This document shows, one piece after another, positions 1-6,754 of a stretch of 7,198 nt of DNA. The stretch comes from an uncultured Nitrospinaceae bacterium (lineage in GTDB: Bacteria > Nitrospinota > Nitrospinia > Nitrospinales > VA-1). The position numbers and the translations under genes were made by a program. The notes under the pieces were generated by a model, which searched no databases, had not been told where the DNA came from, and saw only the letters and a program-made list of their open reading frames with translations. The DNA lies in the NCBI GenBank assembly GCA_938073925.1, contig CALJGH010000113.1, positions 1 to 7,198 on the forward strand, given 5' to 3'. Numbering within the stretch: the stretch's first letter is position 1; each line of letters opens with the position of its first letter.

Positions 1-361
1 ATCGGCATTACGAATAGCGGAAGCAACAGCTGTTAGATGTTCTATATTGAGACCCAAATTCTGAATGGCTAGTGTCAAATGGTTTTGCGTTGCATCTACA
101 CGTGTCCTTGCTCCAATTAGGTCGCCAACAGCCTCCTGAAGTTGTACCAGAGCCTCCTTGGCACTATCAGCAGTACTGATATCCAAATCCTCAATGCGTA
201 ACGATTCGGAAATAGCAAGACTTGCCCCATCAATCGGAAATGTTCTTAACACGTTCCCCTGAGGCAACAGTAACTATAGCTTTTCCTAGATTGTCGTTGT
301 GTAAACTTAGGCGGTTTTGTGCATATTGTGAACTAAGAATATTGAAGATTCTGAGTTGCAT
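1..361 (-). pseudogene. Collapsed, frameshifted flagellin remnant (3' end outside window)
   Basis: Flagellin is the filament subunit of the bacterial flagellum. The reading starts at an ATG at 361, preceded by GGAGG at 369-373 with a 7-base spacer. It begins MQLRIFNILSSQYAQNRLSL, matches the flagellin N-terminal helix, and continues to GERVKNISD before a TGA at 230-232. If one T at about 232 is dropped, the frame reads on as DGASLAISESLR, the conserved flagellin 'DDAAGLAISE' block, and stays open for 77 codons to the window edge. Straight after SESLR comes sequence typical of the C-terminal flagellin domain (DISTADSAKEAL, then GARTRVDATQNHL, then a repeat ending SAIRNAD). The whole central part, normally more than 100 residues, is therefore missing. 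The visible repaired product is only 120 residues. The frameshift could be a sequencing error, but the internal deletion could not. A functional filament protein is unlikely. Confidence 0.8.
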
Positions 362-436
362 TCCATTTCCTCCATGAAAGTGGAATTTATTAGGTTTGAT
401 TAGTGATCCATATTGAAACCTTCAAGTTTCAAAATT

Positions 437-444
437 TTATAGGC
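437..444 (-). promoter_or_regulatory. Possible sigma-28-like -10 box upstream of the flagellin remnant
   Basis: Read on the minus strand, these bases are GCCTATAA, which matches the flagellar sigma-28 -10 consensus GCCGATAA at seven of eight positions. The start would lie about 70 bases before the flagellin ATG, a normal leader length for flagellins. No convincing -35 box is found at the expected spacing, so this is weak. The rest of the 362-562 gap shows no other clear signal. Confidence 0.2.
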
Positions 445-562
445 CAATTTCTATTTCAACCTCCAAGCTACCTTAATTTAGTTACGGCTAAAGTGAGGAT
501 TTCTTGAGTTTTAAAATCAAATCTACTGAAAAATCAAATGAATAGAGCAAACAGGGAGTACA

Positions 563-607
563 ATGGTAAGTATAGATTTAAATAATTTAAAGGATGGCTT
601 AAAATGA
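563..607 (+). other. Possible 14-codon leader peptide overlapping the copZ-like start
   Basis: An ATG at 563 follows AGGGAG at 553-558 with a 4-base gap. It opens a short frame, MVSIDLNNLKDGLK, that stops at TGA 605-607. This TGA overlaps the downstream gene's ATG at 604 as ATGA, the usual arrangement for translational coupling. It may be chance: the frame is very short and no homology is recognised. Confidence 0.2.
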
Positions 608-816
608 CTAAAGAATCATTGAAAGTTGAAGGAATGACCTGTCAGCATTGTGTTCAGACGATCACGGATGCGCTAGGAAAAATTGCCGGAATAAATAAAG
701 TCGCAGTGTATCTCGATAAAAAAGAGGTGCAGGTGGATTATAATGACGAGAAAACTAACTTGCAGGAAATTTCCGATAAAATCGTCGAGGTAGGATTTGA
801 ATTAGTAAAGAATTAG
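604..816 (+). CDS. copZ: Heavy-metal-associated (HMA) domain protein, CopZ-like copper chaperone
   Basis: This is a 70-residue protein made of a single HMA domain, the usual length for free-standing CopZ/Atx1-type chaperones. These bind Cu(I) in the cytoplasm and pass it to P-type ATPases or repressors. The metal-binding motif GMTCQHC is at residues 10-16, with ligands Cys13 and Cys16. The pattern after it fits the beta-alpha-beta-beta-alpha-beta fold, ending GFELVKN. The ATG at 604 has AGGA at 591-594, nine bases upstream. No copper ATPase or CsoR-like gene lies nearby, so the metal is inferred from the family alone; a mercury-type or other HMA carrier is possible. The stop lies 9 bp from the stop of the convergent protease gene. 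Confidence 0.85.
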   Translation: MTKESLKVEGMTCQHCVQTITDALGKIAGINKVAVYLDKKEVQVDYNDEKTNLQEISDKIVEVGFELVKN

Positions 817-825
817 TACAACCGC

Positions 826-1983
826 TCAGGAAACCAGTTTGCCAATCTTAACTTTCAAAGCTTTTTCCTGACCCTCTCTAAATACTTTTACCAGGACATC
901 TCTGCCAATATTTGTATCAGCAACCATTTTTTGTAAAAGCTTTGAGTCGGGAACTGGCTTTCCGTCAAACTGAAGGATAATATCGCCCCGCCTGATTCCT
1001 CCTTTATGAGCTGGAGTTTTTGAATCTACACTATTTACAAGCACCCCATCCCCGTTTCTAAATTCCAATGTTTGCGCAAGCTCGGGAGTAAGGTTTTGAA
1101 TGCCAACTCCCATCCAACCTCTAGCAACAGAACCGCTCTCGACAAGCTGGTTGGCAATTTTTAATGCGTTTTCAACGGGAATAGCAAACCCCACTCCAGA
1201 ACCAATAGCGGCAACTCCCGTATTGATACCAATAATATTTCCATCCAAGCTAATTAACGGACCCCCACTATTGCCGGGATTAATAGAGGCATCTGTCTGA
1301 ATAAAACTTTCGAACCGGGTCATTCCTAAATCGGTTCTGCCTTTACCACTTATGATCCCGACCGTGACTGTTCCCTCAAGTCCATAAGGATTACCAATAG
1401 CCATAACCCATTCACCAACCTGTAAACCTTGGGAATGACCAAATTTAGCTTCAGGCAAACTCCGTAGAGTGGATATTTTTAAGACAGCCAAATCGGTGTG
1501 AGAATCGTGTCCAAGTATTTTTGCAAAATACTCCCGCCCATTTGAAAGTTTGACAAGAACTCGGTCTAATTCTTCGATGACATGATAATTGGTCAAAATA
1601 TAACCGCCCGTATCTAAAATAACTCCTGACCCTACACCTTCCACCACATATTTTTTGCCACGAAGGTTACTGGACAACCAGGTTTTGGCTCTTAAATACC
1701 AAGAGTCGTGTGGGTCCATTTCATACCATGAAGATTTTTCAATCACTTCCTTTACTTTATTAATACTAACCACAGAAGGTTTTATGGCTTTTGCATTTCT
1801 GATAAAGGCTTCCTGTAATTTTAAAAGCCCTTGATAGTCACTGGCAGGAATCACCTTGTTTGAGATCGATTTGACAGGAGAGGGTGGCGTATAAGAAATG
1901 TAATCTCGGGAATTTATTGAAAGAAATATCAAAAGCAGTAAACACCAACCTGCAATTTTAAGATTGCTTTTTTTATCAGACAT
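826..1983 (-). CDS. htrA: HtrA/DegS-like membrane-anchored serine protease with one PDZ domain
   Basis: This 385-residue S1C-family protease cleaves misfolded or regulatory proteins outside the cytoplasm. Residues 10-22 form a hydrophobic segment behind a lysine-rich start, without an obvious signal-peptidase site, suggesting a signal anchor facing the periplasm. The trypsin-like domain spans about 65-280, with the triad His134 (TNYHV), Asp164 (HTDLAVL) and Ser239 (NPGNSGGP). One PDZ domain follows at about 288-382 (RGWMGVGIQNL, then GGIRRGDIILQFDGKPV). A single PDZ plus an anchor resembles DegS or HhoA more than two-PDZ DegP. Length and catalytic residues look intact. The ATG at 1981-1983 overlaps the end of ubiE by 8 bp (ATGTCTGA), so the two are probably co-transcribed and translationally coupled. 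Its true substrate cannot be told from sequence. Confidence 0.92.
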   Translation of the reverse strand: MSDKKSNLKIAGWCLLLLIFLSINSRDYISYTPPSPVKSISNKVIPASDYQGLLKLQEAFIRNAKAIKPSVVSINKVKEVIEKSSWYEMDPHDSWYLRAKTWLSSNLRGKKYVVEGVGSGVILDTGGYILTNYHVIEELDRVLVKLSNGREYFAKILGHDSHTDLAVLKISTLRSLPEAKFGHSQGLQVGEWVMAIGNPYGLEGTVTVGIISGKGRTDLGMTRFESFIQTDASINPGNSGGPLISLDGNIIGINTGVAAIGSGVGFAIPVENALKIANQLVESGSVARGWMGVGIQNLTPELAQTLEFRNGDGVLVNSVDSKTPAHKGGIRRGDIILQFDGKPVPDSKLLQKMVADTNIGRDVLVKVFREGQEKALKVKIGKLVS

Positions 1984-2743
1984 TTTTCAATCCGGTATAG
2001 AGAGTTACGATTCCGAAGGTCAATTGCTTATATGAGACATTATGAAACCCAGATTCTTCAAGCATCTTTTTGAATTCATTTCCTTTCGGAAAATTAGCAA
2101 CGGATGCAGGTAAATAGGAGTAGGCATTCTTATGACCTGAAATGATACGTCCGGTTAAGGGTAATATGTTTTCAAAATAAAATCGATAGAACCATTGCAA
2201 CAATCCATTTTGTGGAAAAGAAAATTCCAGTACGACAATTTTCCCCTTTGGTTTGAGGACGCGATGCATCTCCCGAAGTCCCTGCTCAGCATCGGAAAAA
2301 TTTCGCACCCCAAAAGCAGTTACGACACCATCAAATATTTTGTCCTTTAACGGTATATTCTCCGCTGATCCTGGGATTAGTTTTATATCTTGCCCGGAAA
2401 CTTTTTTATTGCCCAGCTCCAGCATCGACTGACTAAAATCCATGCCAATAATTTTGTGTGGTGCAGGTTGCCGACTTGCCATTTCCAGAGCGATGTCTGC
2501 GGTTCCTGTGGCTACATCGAGAAAAGTTTTACTGGCAACGGACTCAAACTCGTTGACCGCTAATTTCCTCCAGCGTCTGTCATAACCTGCGCTCAAAAGC
2601 CGATTGAGGAAATCATAGTGAGGAGCCACAGCATTGAACATAGCCTGAATCTGATTCGCACCACGGAGTGGCACCACTATTTTTTCCAATATATTCCTCA
2701 AAGGCTTGAATTTTAATGACTCTGTGTTCAAAAATTTTAACAC
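1976..2743 (-). CDS. ubiE: UbiE/MenG demethylmenaquinone/ubiquinone C-methyltransferase
   Basis: This is a 255-residue SAM-dependent methyltransferase acting late in menaquinone (and in some bacteria ubiquinone) synthesis, methylating the quinone ring. Family marks include MFNAVAPHYDFLNRLLS at residues 35-51, the SAM-binding loop FLDVATGTADIA at 74-85, acidic MDFS at 101-104, AFGVRNFSD at 143-151, and the signature region EFSFP to SYLPASVANFP at about 173-219. The third glycine of the usual GxGxG loop is Ala82. The called start at 2743 is GTG (CAC on the plus strand) with no clear ribosome site. Conserved sequence begins only near residue 30, so a later TTG or GTG start is possible. htrA follows with an 8 bp overlap. 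With no ubiquinone or menaquinone partner genes here, the quinone made is unknown. Confidence 0.93.
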   Translation of the reverse strand: MLKFLNTESLKFKPLRNILEKIVVPLRGANQIQAMFNAVAPHYDFLNRLLSAGYDRRWRKLAVNEFESVASKTFLDVATGTADIALEMASRQPAPHKIIGMDFSQSMLELGNKKVSGQDIKLIPGSAENIPLKDKIFDGVVTAFGVRNFSDAEQGLREMHRVLKPKGKIVVLEFSFPQNGLLQWFYRFYFENILPLTGRIISGHKNAYSYLPASVANFPKGNEFKKMLEESGFHNVSYKQLTFGIVTLYTGLKNV

Positions 2744-2755
2744 CTGTTGATATAT

Positions 2756-2785
2756 GGTACAAGTGAGAAGGGGGAAAATTCTAAT
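2756..2785 (+). promoter_or_regulatory. Candidate sigma-70 promoter for the DJ-1-family gene
   Basis: In the 68 bp gap between the divergent ubiE and DJ-1-family genes, TCTAAT at 2780-2785 matches the -10 consensus at five of six positions. A weak -35 (GGTACA, three of six) lies 18 bases upstream. Transcription would start near 2792, giving a leader of about 20 bases that holds the ribosome site AGGGGA at 2801-2806. No matching box is clear for ubiE on the other strand, though its promoter must lie in or near this gap. Confidence 0.3.
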
Positions 2786-2811
2786 GTCCTAAATTTCATA
2801 AGGGGAAGTCC

Positions 2812-3354
2812 ATGAAAACGGTTCTGGTAACTCTTGCGCCTGGGTTTGAAGAAATCGAAACGATCACGGTGGTTGATATTTTAAGAAGGGCCGGGGCCAG
2901 AGTGACATTGGCCGCCACGGTCACCGGTGTGTTGGAAGGTTCCCGAGGCATAAAAGTAGCCCCTGATGAGATGCTGGAGGCTGTTATGGATAAAGAATTT
3001 GATTTGATCTGTCTGCCCGGGGGACAACCCGGAACAGACAATTTGAAAAATGATTCGCGTATAGAAAAACTATTGCAGAAAATCCAAAGTCAGGGGAAAT
3101 ATATCGCCGCCATTTGTGCCGCACCTACGATATTGCTAAAAGCAGGTATACTTAAAGATAGATCTATGACCTGCCATCCATCCGTTCAGTCTCAATTTGA
3201 TGAATATCTTGATAAGAGAGTCGTGATAGACGGAAAGGTGATTACCAGTCAAAGTCCGGGAACGGCTATGGAGTTTGCCCTGAAACTGGTTGAAATCCTC
3301 TTTGGGATTGAGCGTATGAAAAAAGTAAATGCTGGAGTTTTAGCCCGGATTTGA
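2812..3354 (+). CDS. DJ-1/PfpI (ThiJ/YajL-like) family protein
   Basis: This 180-residue single-domain protein has the usual length and fold marks of the DJ-1/YajL branch. The reactive nucleophile-elbow cysteine is Cys102 in AAICAAPTIL. The glutamate that lowers its pKa in DJ-1 (Glu18) corresponds to Glu16 in GFEEIET. A conserved His122 follows in TCHPS, and SPGTAMEFAL at 148-157 matches the family's C-terminal motif. Family members have been linked to protection from oxidative stress and reactive carbonyls, and proposed as chaperones or glyoxalase/deglycase enzymes; which applies here is not visible. The ATG at 2812 has AGGGGA five bases upstream. It is divergent from ubiE and is followed 83 bp later by the small cysteine-rich gene on the same strand, possibly in one transcript. 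Confidence 0.92.
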   Translation: MKTVLVTLAPGFEEIETITVVDILRRAGARVTLAATVTGVLEGSRGIKVAPDEMLEAVMDKEFDLICLPGGQPGTDNLKNDSRIEKLLQKIQSQGKYIAAICAAPTILLKAGILKDRSMTCHPSVQSQFDEYLDKRVVIDGKVITSQSPGTAMEFALKLVEILFGIERMKKVNAGVLARI

Positions 3355-3437
3355 GGATGAGAGAATAAATCTGAACCTTTTTTTAAGATTTCGCATCAAA
3401 TTTGAGCAATAAGGAAATTTTTTTACAAAGGTTAATT

Positions 3438-3650
3438 ATGAATATCCCACAGATGATCATCAAAAAAAGACGTGTCAAACGTCGAATAATGAAGAAAAAG
3501 GCCCCTGAAGAAAATTGCTACCATTGTAGCGGCGCTTTTAAGGGATCTGAAGAATTAGAGAGTTGCCTGATGTGTGGACGGGAAAAAGGCCATATATGTG
3601 CTAACTGCTTGCACATTCCAGAAGACAAAACTATTCAGAAGTCCGCCTGA
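3438..3650 (+). CDS. Small cysteine-rich zinc-finger-like protein of unknown function
   Basis: I do not recognise this gene. It encodes 70 residues from the ATG at 3438, which has AAAGG just upstream (spacer about 7). An in-frame TTG at 3402 would add 12 residues but lacks a ribosome site. Residues 9-21 are strongly basic (KKRRVKRR, then KKK), which suggests nucleic-acid or ribosome contact. Three CxxC pairs follow: Cys27/30, Cys43/46 and Cys54/57, spaced 12 and 7 residues apart, with His52 and His59 flanking the last pair (HICANCLH). The first two pairs could form one zinc site and the last pair plus histidines a second, in a treble-clef-like knuckle. This is inference. It follows a DJ-1-family gene on the same strand. 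Its TGA directly abuts the stop of the convergent phzF-family gene. Confidence 0.7.
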   Translation: MNIPQMIIKKRRVKRRIMKKKAPEENCYHCSGAFKGSEELESCLMCGREKGHICANCLHIPEDKTIQKSA

Positions 3651-4508
3651 TTACTCCAGGTATAAAGAAGCTTTAAATACCATTCTGGTTTTACCACCCA
3701 CCTGGATTTTTGCTCCGTCCATCGACACAAAAATGAGGCCCGGTCGCTTCATCTCATAACCCTGTTCGATGATAAGATTTTTCTCTTTTGGATTCTTATC
3801 CTTCAAATAATAGCCTAACGCACCTGCAACACTTCCCGTTGCGGGGTCTTCAGGTATCCCAACAAAAGGGGCGAATCCACGTGCGTGGACGGAGCTCTTT
3901 TGATCCAAGGTCTGTCGGGTAAAAGGATAAATCATGTCAACCCCGGCTTCCTCCAACAACACTTTTAATAAAGACAAATTCAAAACGATTCGCTGCATGG
4001 CACGCAAAGAGTTTATGGGAACCAACAATGCAGGAAACCCGGTCGATGCAGTTTGAACAGGAAGGTCAATGTTATTTGCAGTAAGCCCTAAAACTTGCGC
4101 GACTTCTTCCGTGTTTGTAAAAGTCTGTAATATTTTACCTGGAGGTTGGGTCATGAAAATTTTGTCATCCTCTTGCAAATCGACTTGAATTACTCCTACC
4201 TTAAAGTTCAAACGTACATGGTTTTGTGTCGAAGGAACCAAGCCCGCATGTCGCAGAACAAAAGCCGTACCCAAAGTAGGGTGACCGGCAAAAGGGAGTT
4301 CTTTTTCTGGAGTGAAAATTCTGACATCAAAATCCGCATCAGGATGAGAAGAGGGGAGAACGAACGTGGTTTCTGACAAGTTCATTTCTCTCGCCATCTG
4401 TTGAAACTGCGCTTCTTTGAAATCCTCGCCACGTAAAAAAACGGCTAATGGATTCCCTCCGAACAATTCATCCGAAAAAACATCTACCTGATAAAAAGGT
4501 GTTTGCAA
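3651..4508 (-). CDS. PhzF-family isomerase/epimerase
   Basis: This 285-residue protein has the full length and two-lobed repeat structure of the PhzF/YddE family, related in fold to diaminopimelate epimerase. The family includes the phenazine enzyme PhzF, but most members have unknown substrates. Visible marks are FSDELFGGNPLAVF at residues 11-24, the catalytic glutamate Glu46 in NLSETTFV, FTPEKELPFAGHPTLG at 65-80, and the second-lobe loop EDPATGSVAGALG at 220-232. No phenazine genes are nearby, so a phenazine role is not supported. The start is TTG (4506-4508); no in-frame ATG lies near. The TAAGG over the asnB stop is about 13 bases away, so the exact start is uncertain. It lies 15 bp downstream of the restored asnB end, suggesting one operon. 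Confidence 0.9.
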   Translation of the reverse strand: MQTPFYQVDVFSDELFGGNPLAVFLRGEDFKEAQFQQMAREMNLSETTFVLPSSHPDADFDVRIFTPEKELPFAGHPTLGTAFVLRHAGLVPSTQNHVRLNFKVGVIQVDLQEDDKIFMTQPPGKILQTFTNTEEVAQVLGLTANNIDLPVQTASTGFPALLVPINSLRAMQRIVLNLSLLKVLLEEAGVDMIYPFTRQTLDQKSSVHARGFAPFVGIPEDPATGSVAGALGYYLKDKNPKEKNLIIEQGYEMKRPGLIFVSMDGAKIQVGGKTRMVFKASLYLE

Positions 4509-4523
4509 AATATTTATTGAACC

Positions 4524-6421
4524 TTATGAAATATTTTTATCCACCCATCGCTTAAGCACATACAAAGCCCAAGGACGAGACCATGATATTTTTCCCGCTA
4601 AAAACTGATGCCATATTTTCTCTGTTGCCGCTTGAGAGATTAAGTTTTCTAAAGGTTTGACGGATGTTAATAATACCGATTTCATTTCCGTTTTCATTGC
4701 GCCGCGCATCCAAGGTTCGAAGGGCAGGGTGAAACCCATTTTTTTCGGTGCACAATGGAATCGGGCAAAGGTGGTTGCATAGAGTTTACCAATAAGGACT
4801 TTGGTGTCGCCGTAAATTTTTTTAAATGCGCTGGCATACTGAACATATGCTCAACTAGTTTATGATCCATGAAAGGCACGCGAACTTCTAAAGGATGCGC
4901 CATGCTCATCATATCGGTGTCTCTAAGAAGCATATTCTGTAAATAGTGAGTGGTTTCAAGATAAGAGATTAGACTGAAATCGTCATTCACTTCCGCTCTG
5001 TTTAAATTCTCTAAGGCACTATTTGTTGTTTCAAAATTTTTCAGAGTTTCTTTTTCTACCAGGTTTTGATCCTGAAATAATTCAGAAACTTGGTCCTGAC
5101 AGTAAAGAGCGCGTATTAAATAATATTCATGGGCGCCACTCAATTTCCCATTCAACCAATGGTCAAGCTTGATACCTTGATCAACAGGAAGTGAAAATTT
5201 TAATAATTTTGTGCCGAGATTCAATAAAATTTGAGGATAAACCTTCATCCATTTCTTTTTCTCCAACAACTTTGGAACTAATTGAAAAGAGGGGTAGCCG
5301 CCAAACAATTCATCTCCACCGAGCCCACTCAAAACCACTTTTAATCCAGCTTCATTCGCTGCTCGTGAAATGAGGAAGGTGTTGATGCCATCCATCGTCG
5401 GCTGATCCATTGCGTTGATAGCAGAGGGAAGGGCATCCAATAATTGTTCTTCGTCTAAAGTTAATAGTTTATGGCGAGTATTGAACAAACGTGAAATTTT
5501 TGCGGAATGCTCCGACTCATCAAACTCTTTTTCTTTGAATCCAATGGTGAGTGTGTCTATCGGTTCTTCTGAAATGCTCGCCATATGAGAAACGATGGCG
5601 CTCGAATCAATGCCGCCGCTGAGAAAAGCACCCAAAGGGACATCGCTGACTTGCCGAAACCTTACAGATTCATGAAGTAATTCCTGAATAGTCTGTCGAT
5701 CTTTATCAGGTTCATTTAAAACATTCAACGGATGCCAGTATTGCGTTTCCTTCACGTTGCCATCGCTGTCGACCACAAGATAATGACCGGGCTTGATCTC
5801 TTTAATATTACGGATCAAAGTTTCTGGGGATTTCAAATGCCCGAATGAAAGGTAATGATAGAGTCCGGTGGGGTTTATTTTGGAATCCGATAATCCTGAA
5901 GCGAGCAGGGCGCGCACTTCAGAAGCAAATATAAATTGCTTTTCGCCAGCAATATAGTAGAGAGGCTTTATCCCGAGTCTATCCCGCGCCAATATCAATT
6001 GCCGCTTTTCCGAATCCCAAACAGCAAATGCAAACATTCCCCTAAGTTTTTCCAGACAATCGATGCCCCAGTGTTCATACGATTTTAAAAGGACTTCTGT
6101 GTCCGATTGGGAGTTGAACCGAAACTGGTCGGATAATTCCTCACGCAGTTCTATGTAATTATAAATTTCACTGTTGGTGGAAAGCCAAAAAGATTGATCG
6201 TCATTAGCCATCGGCTGATGACCACGGGGACTGAGCTCAATGATAGAAAATCTTTGATGACCTAAATGAAGAGTCGGTCCGTTTTCGTTAGCAATAAGTT
6301 CCTCACCTCGATCATCAGGACCACGATGACGAATACTATCCAGCATCAACCGAAGAATTCGACCCGAATTCCCAGGTTGGCCATTTCCATCAAAATCGAG
6401 AAGGCCAGCTATGCCACACAT
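4524..6421 (-). CDS. asnB: Glutamine-dependent asparagine synthetase, interrupted by a -1 frame change
   Basis: AsnB makes asparagine from aspartate, ATP and glutamine. The nucleophile Cys2 follows the start Met (MCGIAGLLDF). The glutaminase domain (about 2-215) shows RHRGPDD at 32-38, Arg57, NSEIYNY at 83-89 and Asp107. The synthetase domain has the ATP loop SGGIDSS at 268-274 and SGLGGDELFGGY at 365-376. The first frame ends early at a TGA at about 4691-4693 after 575 codons. After residue 561 its tail (WVSPCPSNLGC) is foreign to the family. The -1 frame instead gives MGFTLPFEPWMR and runs to a TAA at 4524-4526. Joined, the protein would be 632 residues, normal for this family. The break lies at seven A (4739-4745). 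Residue Ser84 replaces the usual Gly of NGE. No Shine-Dalgarno site precedes the ATG. phzF follows 15 bp later. Confidence 0.88.
4727..4745 (-). other. A-A-A-A-A-A-A slippery heptamer plus small hairpin at the asnB frame break
   Basis: In mRNA sense the message reads CGA AAA AAA TGG, so the run is phased A|AAA|AAA, matching the X XXY YYZ pattern for -1 slippage. A one-base backward step gives RKK-MGFTLPF, exactly the family sequence. Directly after TGG begins GGGT-TTC-ACCC, a four-pair hairpin at 4727-4737. It is small and closer than the usual 5-8 base spacing for a stimulator. A natural A8 allele or a miscounted A in sequencing would remove the need for slippage. Confidence 0.5.
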
Positions 6422-6438
6422 ATTCTTAAGGAGGAATA

Positions 6439-6444
6439 ATTATA
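6439..6444 (-). promoter_or_regulatory. Candidate -10 box (TATAAT) for asnB
   Basis: A perfect TATAAT lies on the minus strand 18-23 bases before the asnB ATG. Transcription would start near 6432, leaving a leader of only about 10 bases. No good -35 box is found 16-18 bases upstream, so the call is moderate at best. Confidence 0.3.
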
Positions 6445-6487
6445 GGGATATGGAACTGACTAGGTTGCTGAAGTTTTACTCGAGGTG

Positions 6488-6496
6488 ATCATAACA
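6488..6496 (-). promoter_or_regulatory. Candidate extended -10 promoter (TGTTATGAT) for asnB
   Basis: The minus strand reads TGT-TATGAT, an extended -10 (TGn) with a five-of-six -10 hexamer; such promoters can work without a strong -35. It would give a leader of about 60 bases before asnB. It competes with the TATAAT at 6439-6444 as the main start. Confidence 0.3.
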
Positions 6497-6588
6497 AACC
6501 TAAGAAGGGTCGGAAAGGGGAATATAAGCAATGCTTAGAGGAAAAAATTTATATTTTTTTAAATAAGTTGGGCATATGGATACAGAAG

Positions 6589-6606
6589 TTTAACCGGCTG
6601 GTTAAA
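6589..6606. repeat. Inverted repeat TTTAACC-GGCT-GGTTAAA
   Basis: Two perfect 7-base arms flank a 4-base loop. Neither strand has a T-run directly after the stem as an intrinsic terminator would: the plus strand continues AAAAG and the minus strand CTTCTG. It could be an operator for a dimeric regulator upstream of asnB, or a weak terminator for the minus-strand transketolase transcript. Confidence 0.4.
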
Positions 6607-6739
6607 AAGTTTACTTATAAATTAAAATGTATTTCAACGGCTATTATCCCCAACGTAGTCGGCAGTTCTCGCTCCCATTTTAGGTTCCTATAACATATAT
6701 TAGGTCAACTAGGGGCAGGAGCCTGATTTAGTTCACTGA

Positions 6740-6754
6740 AACCAGCCTTTGGTT
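6740..6754 (-). terminator. Weak hairpin downstream of the transketolase gene
   Basis: Minus-strand AACCA-AAGGC-TGGTT forms a five-pair stem starting 24 bases past the transketolase stop. Only a short T-stretch follows (TTC after the stem), so termination strength is doubtful. Confidence 0.2.

Noticed and set aside
1100..1300. Plus-strand open frame of 66 codons
   Set aside because: It lies wholly inside the protease gene on the other strand, is rich in Pro/Thr/Ile as expected for an antisense shadow, and has no family match.
2796..3041. Minus-strand open frame of 81 codons
   Set aside because: It is antisense to the well-supported DJ-1-family gene and shows no recognisable domain.
3574..3759. 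Plus-strand frame of 61 codons crossing into the phzF-family gene
   Set aside because: It overlaps the cysteine-rich gene in another frame and then runs antisense to phzF; no ribosome site or homology.
4146..4376. Plus-strand frame of 76 codons
   Set aside because: Antisense shadow of the phzF-family gene with no supporting features.
3651..4508. Phenazine biosynthesis locus
   Set aside because: Only a PhzF-family protein is present, with no other phz genes. The family is broad and mostly not involved in phenazine synthesis.
4552..4755. Minus-strand frame beginning MCTEKNGFHPAL
   Set aside because: It is the third frame of the asnB 3' region. The competing frame from 4739 carries the genuine AsnB C-terminus.
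5191..5373. Plus-strand frame of 60 codons
   Set aside because: Antisense shadow of the asnB synthetase domain with no supporting features.
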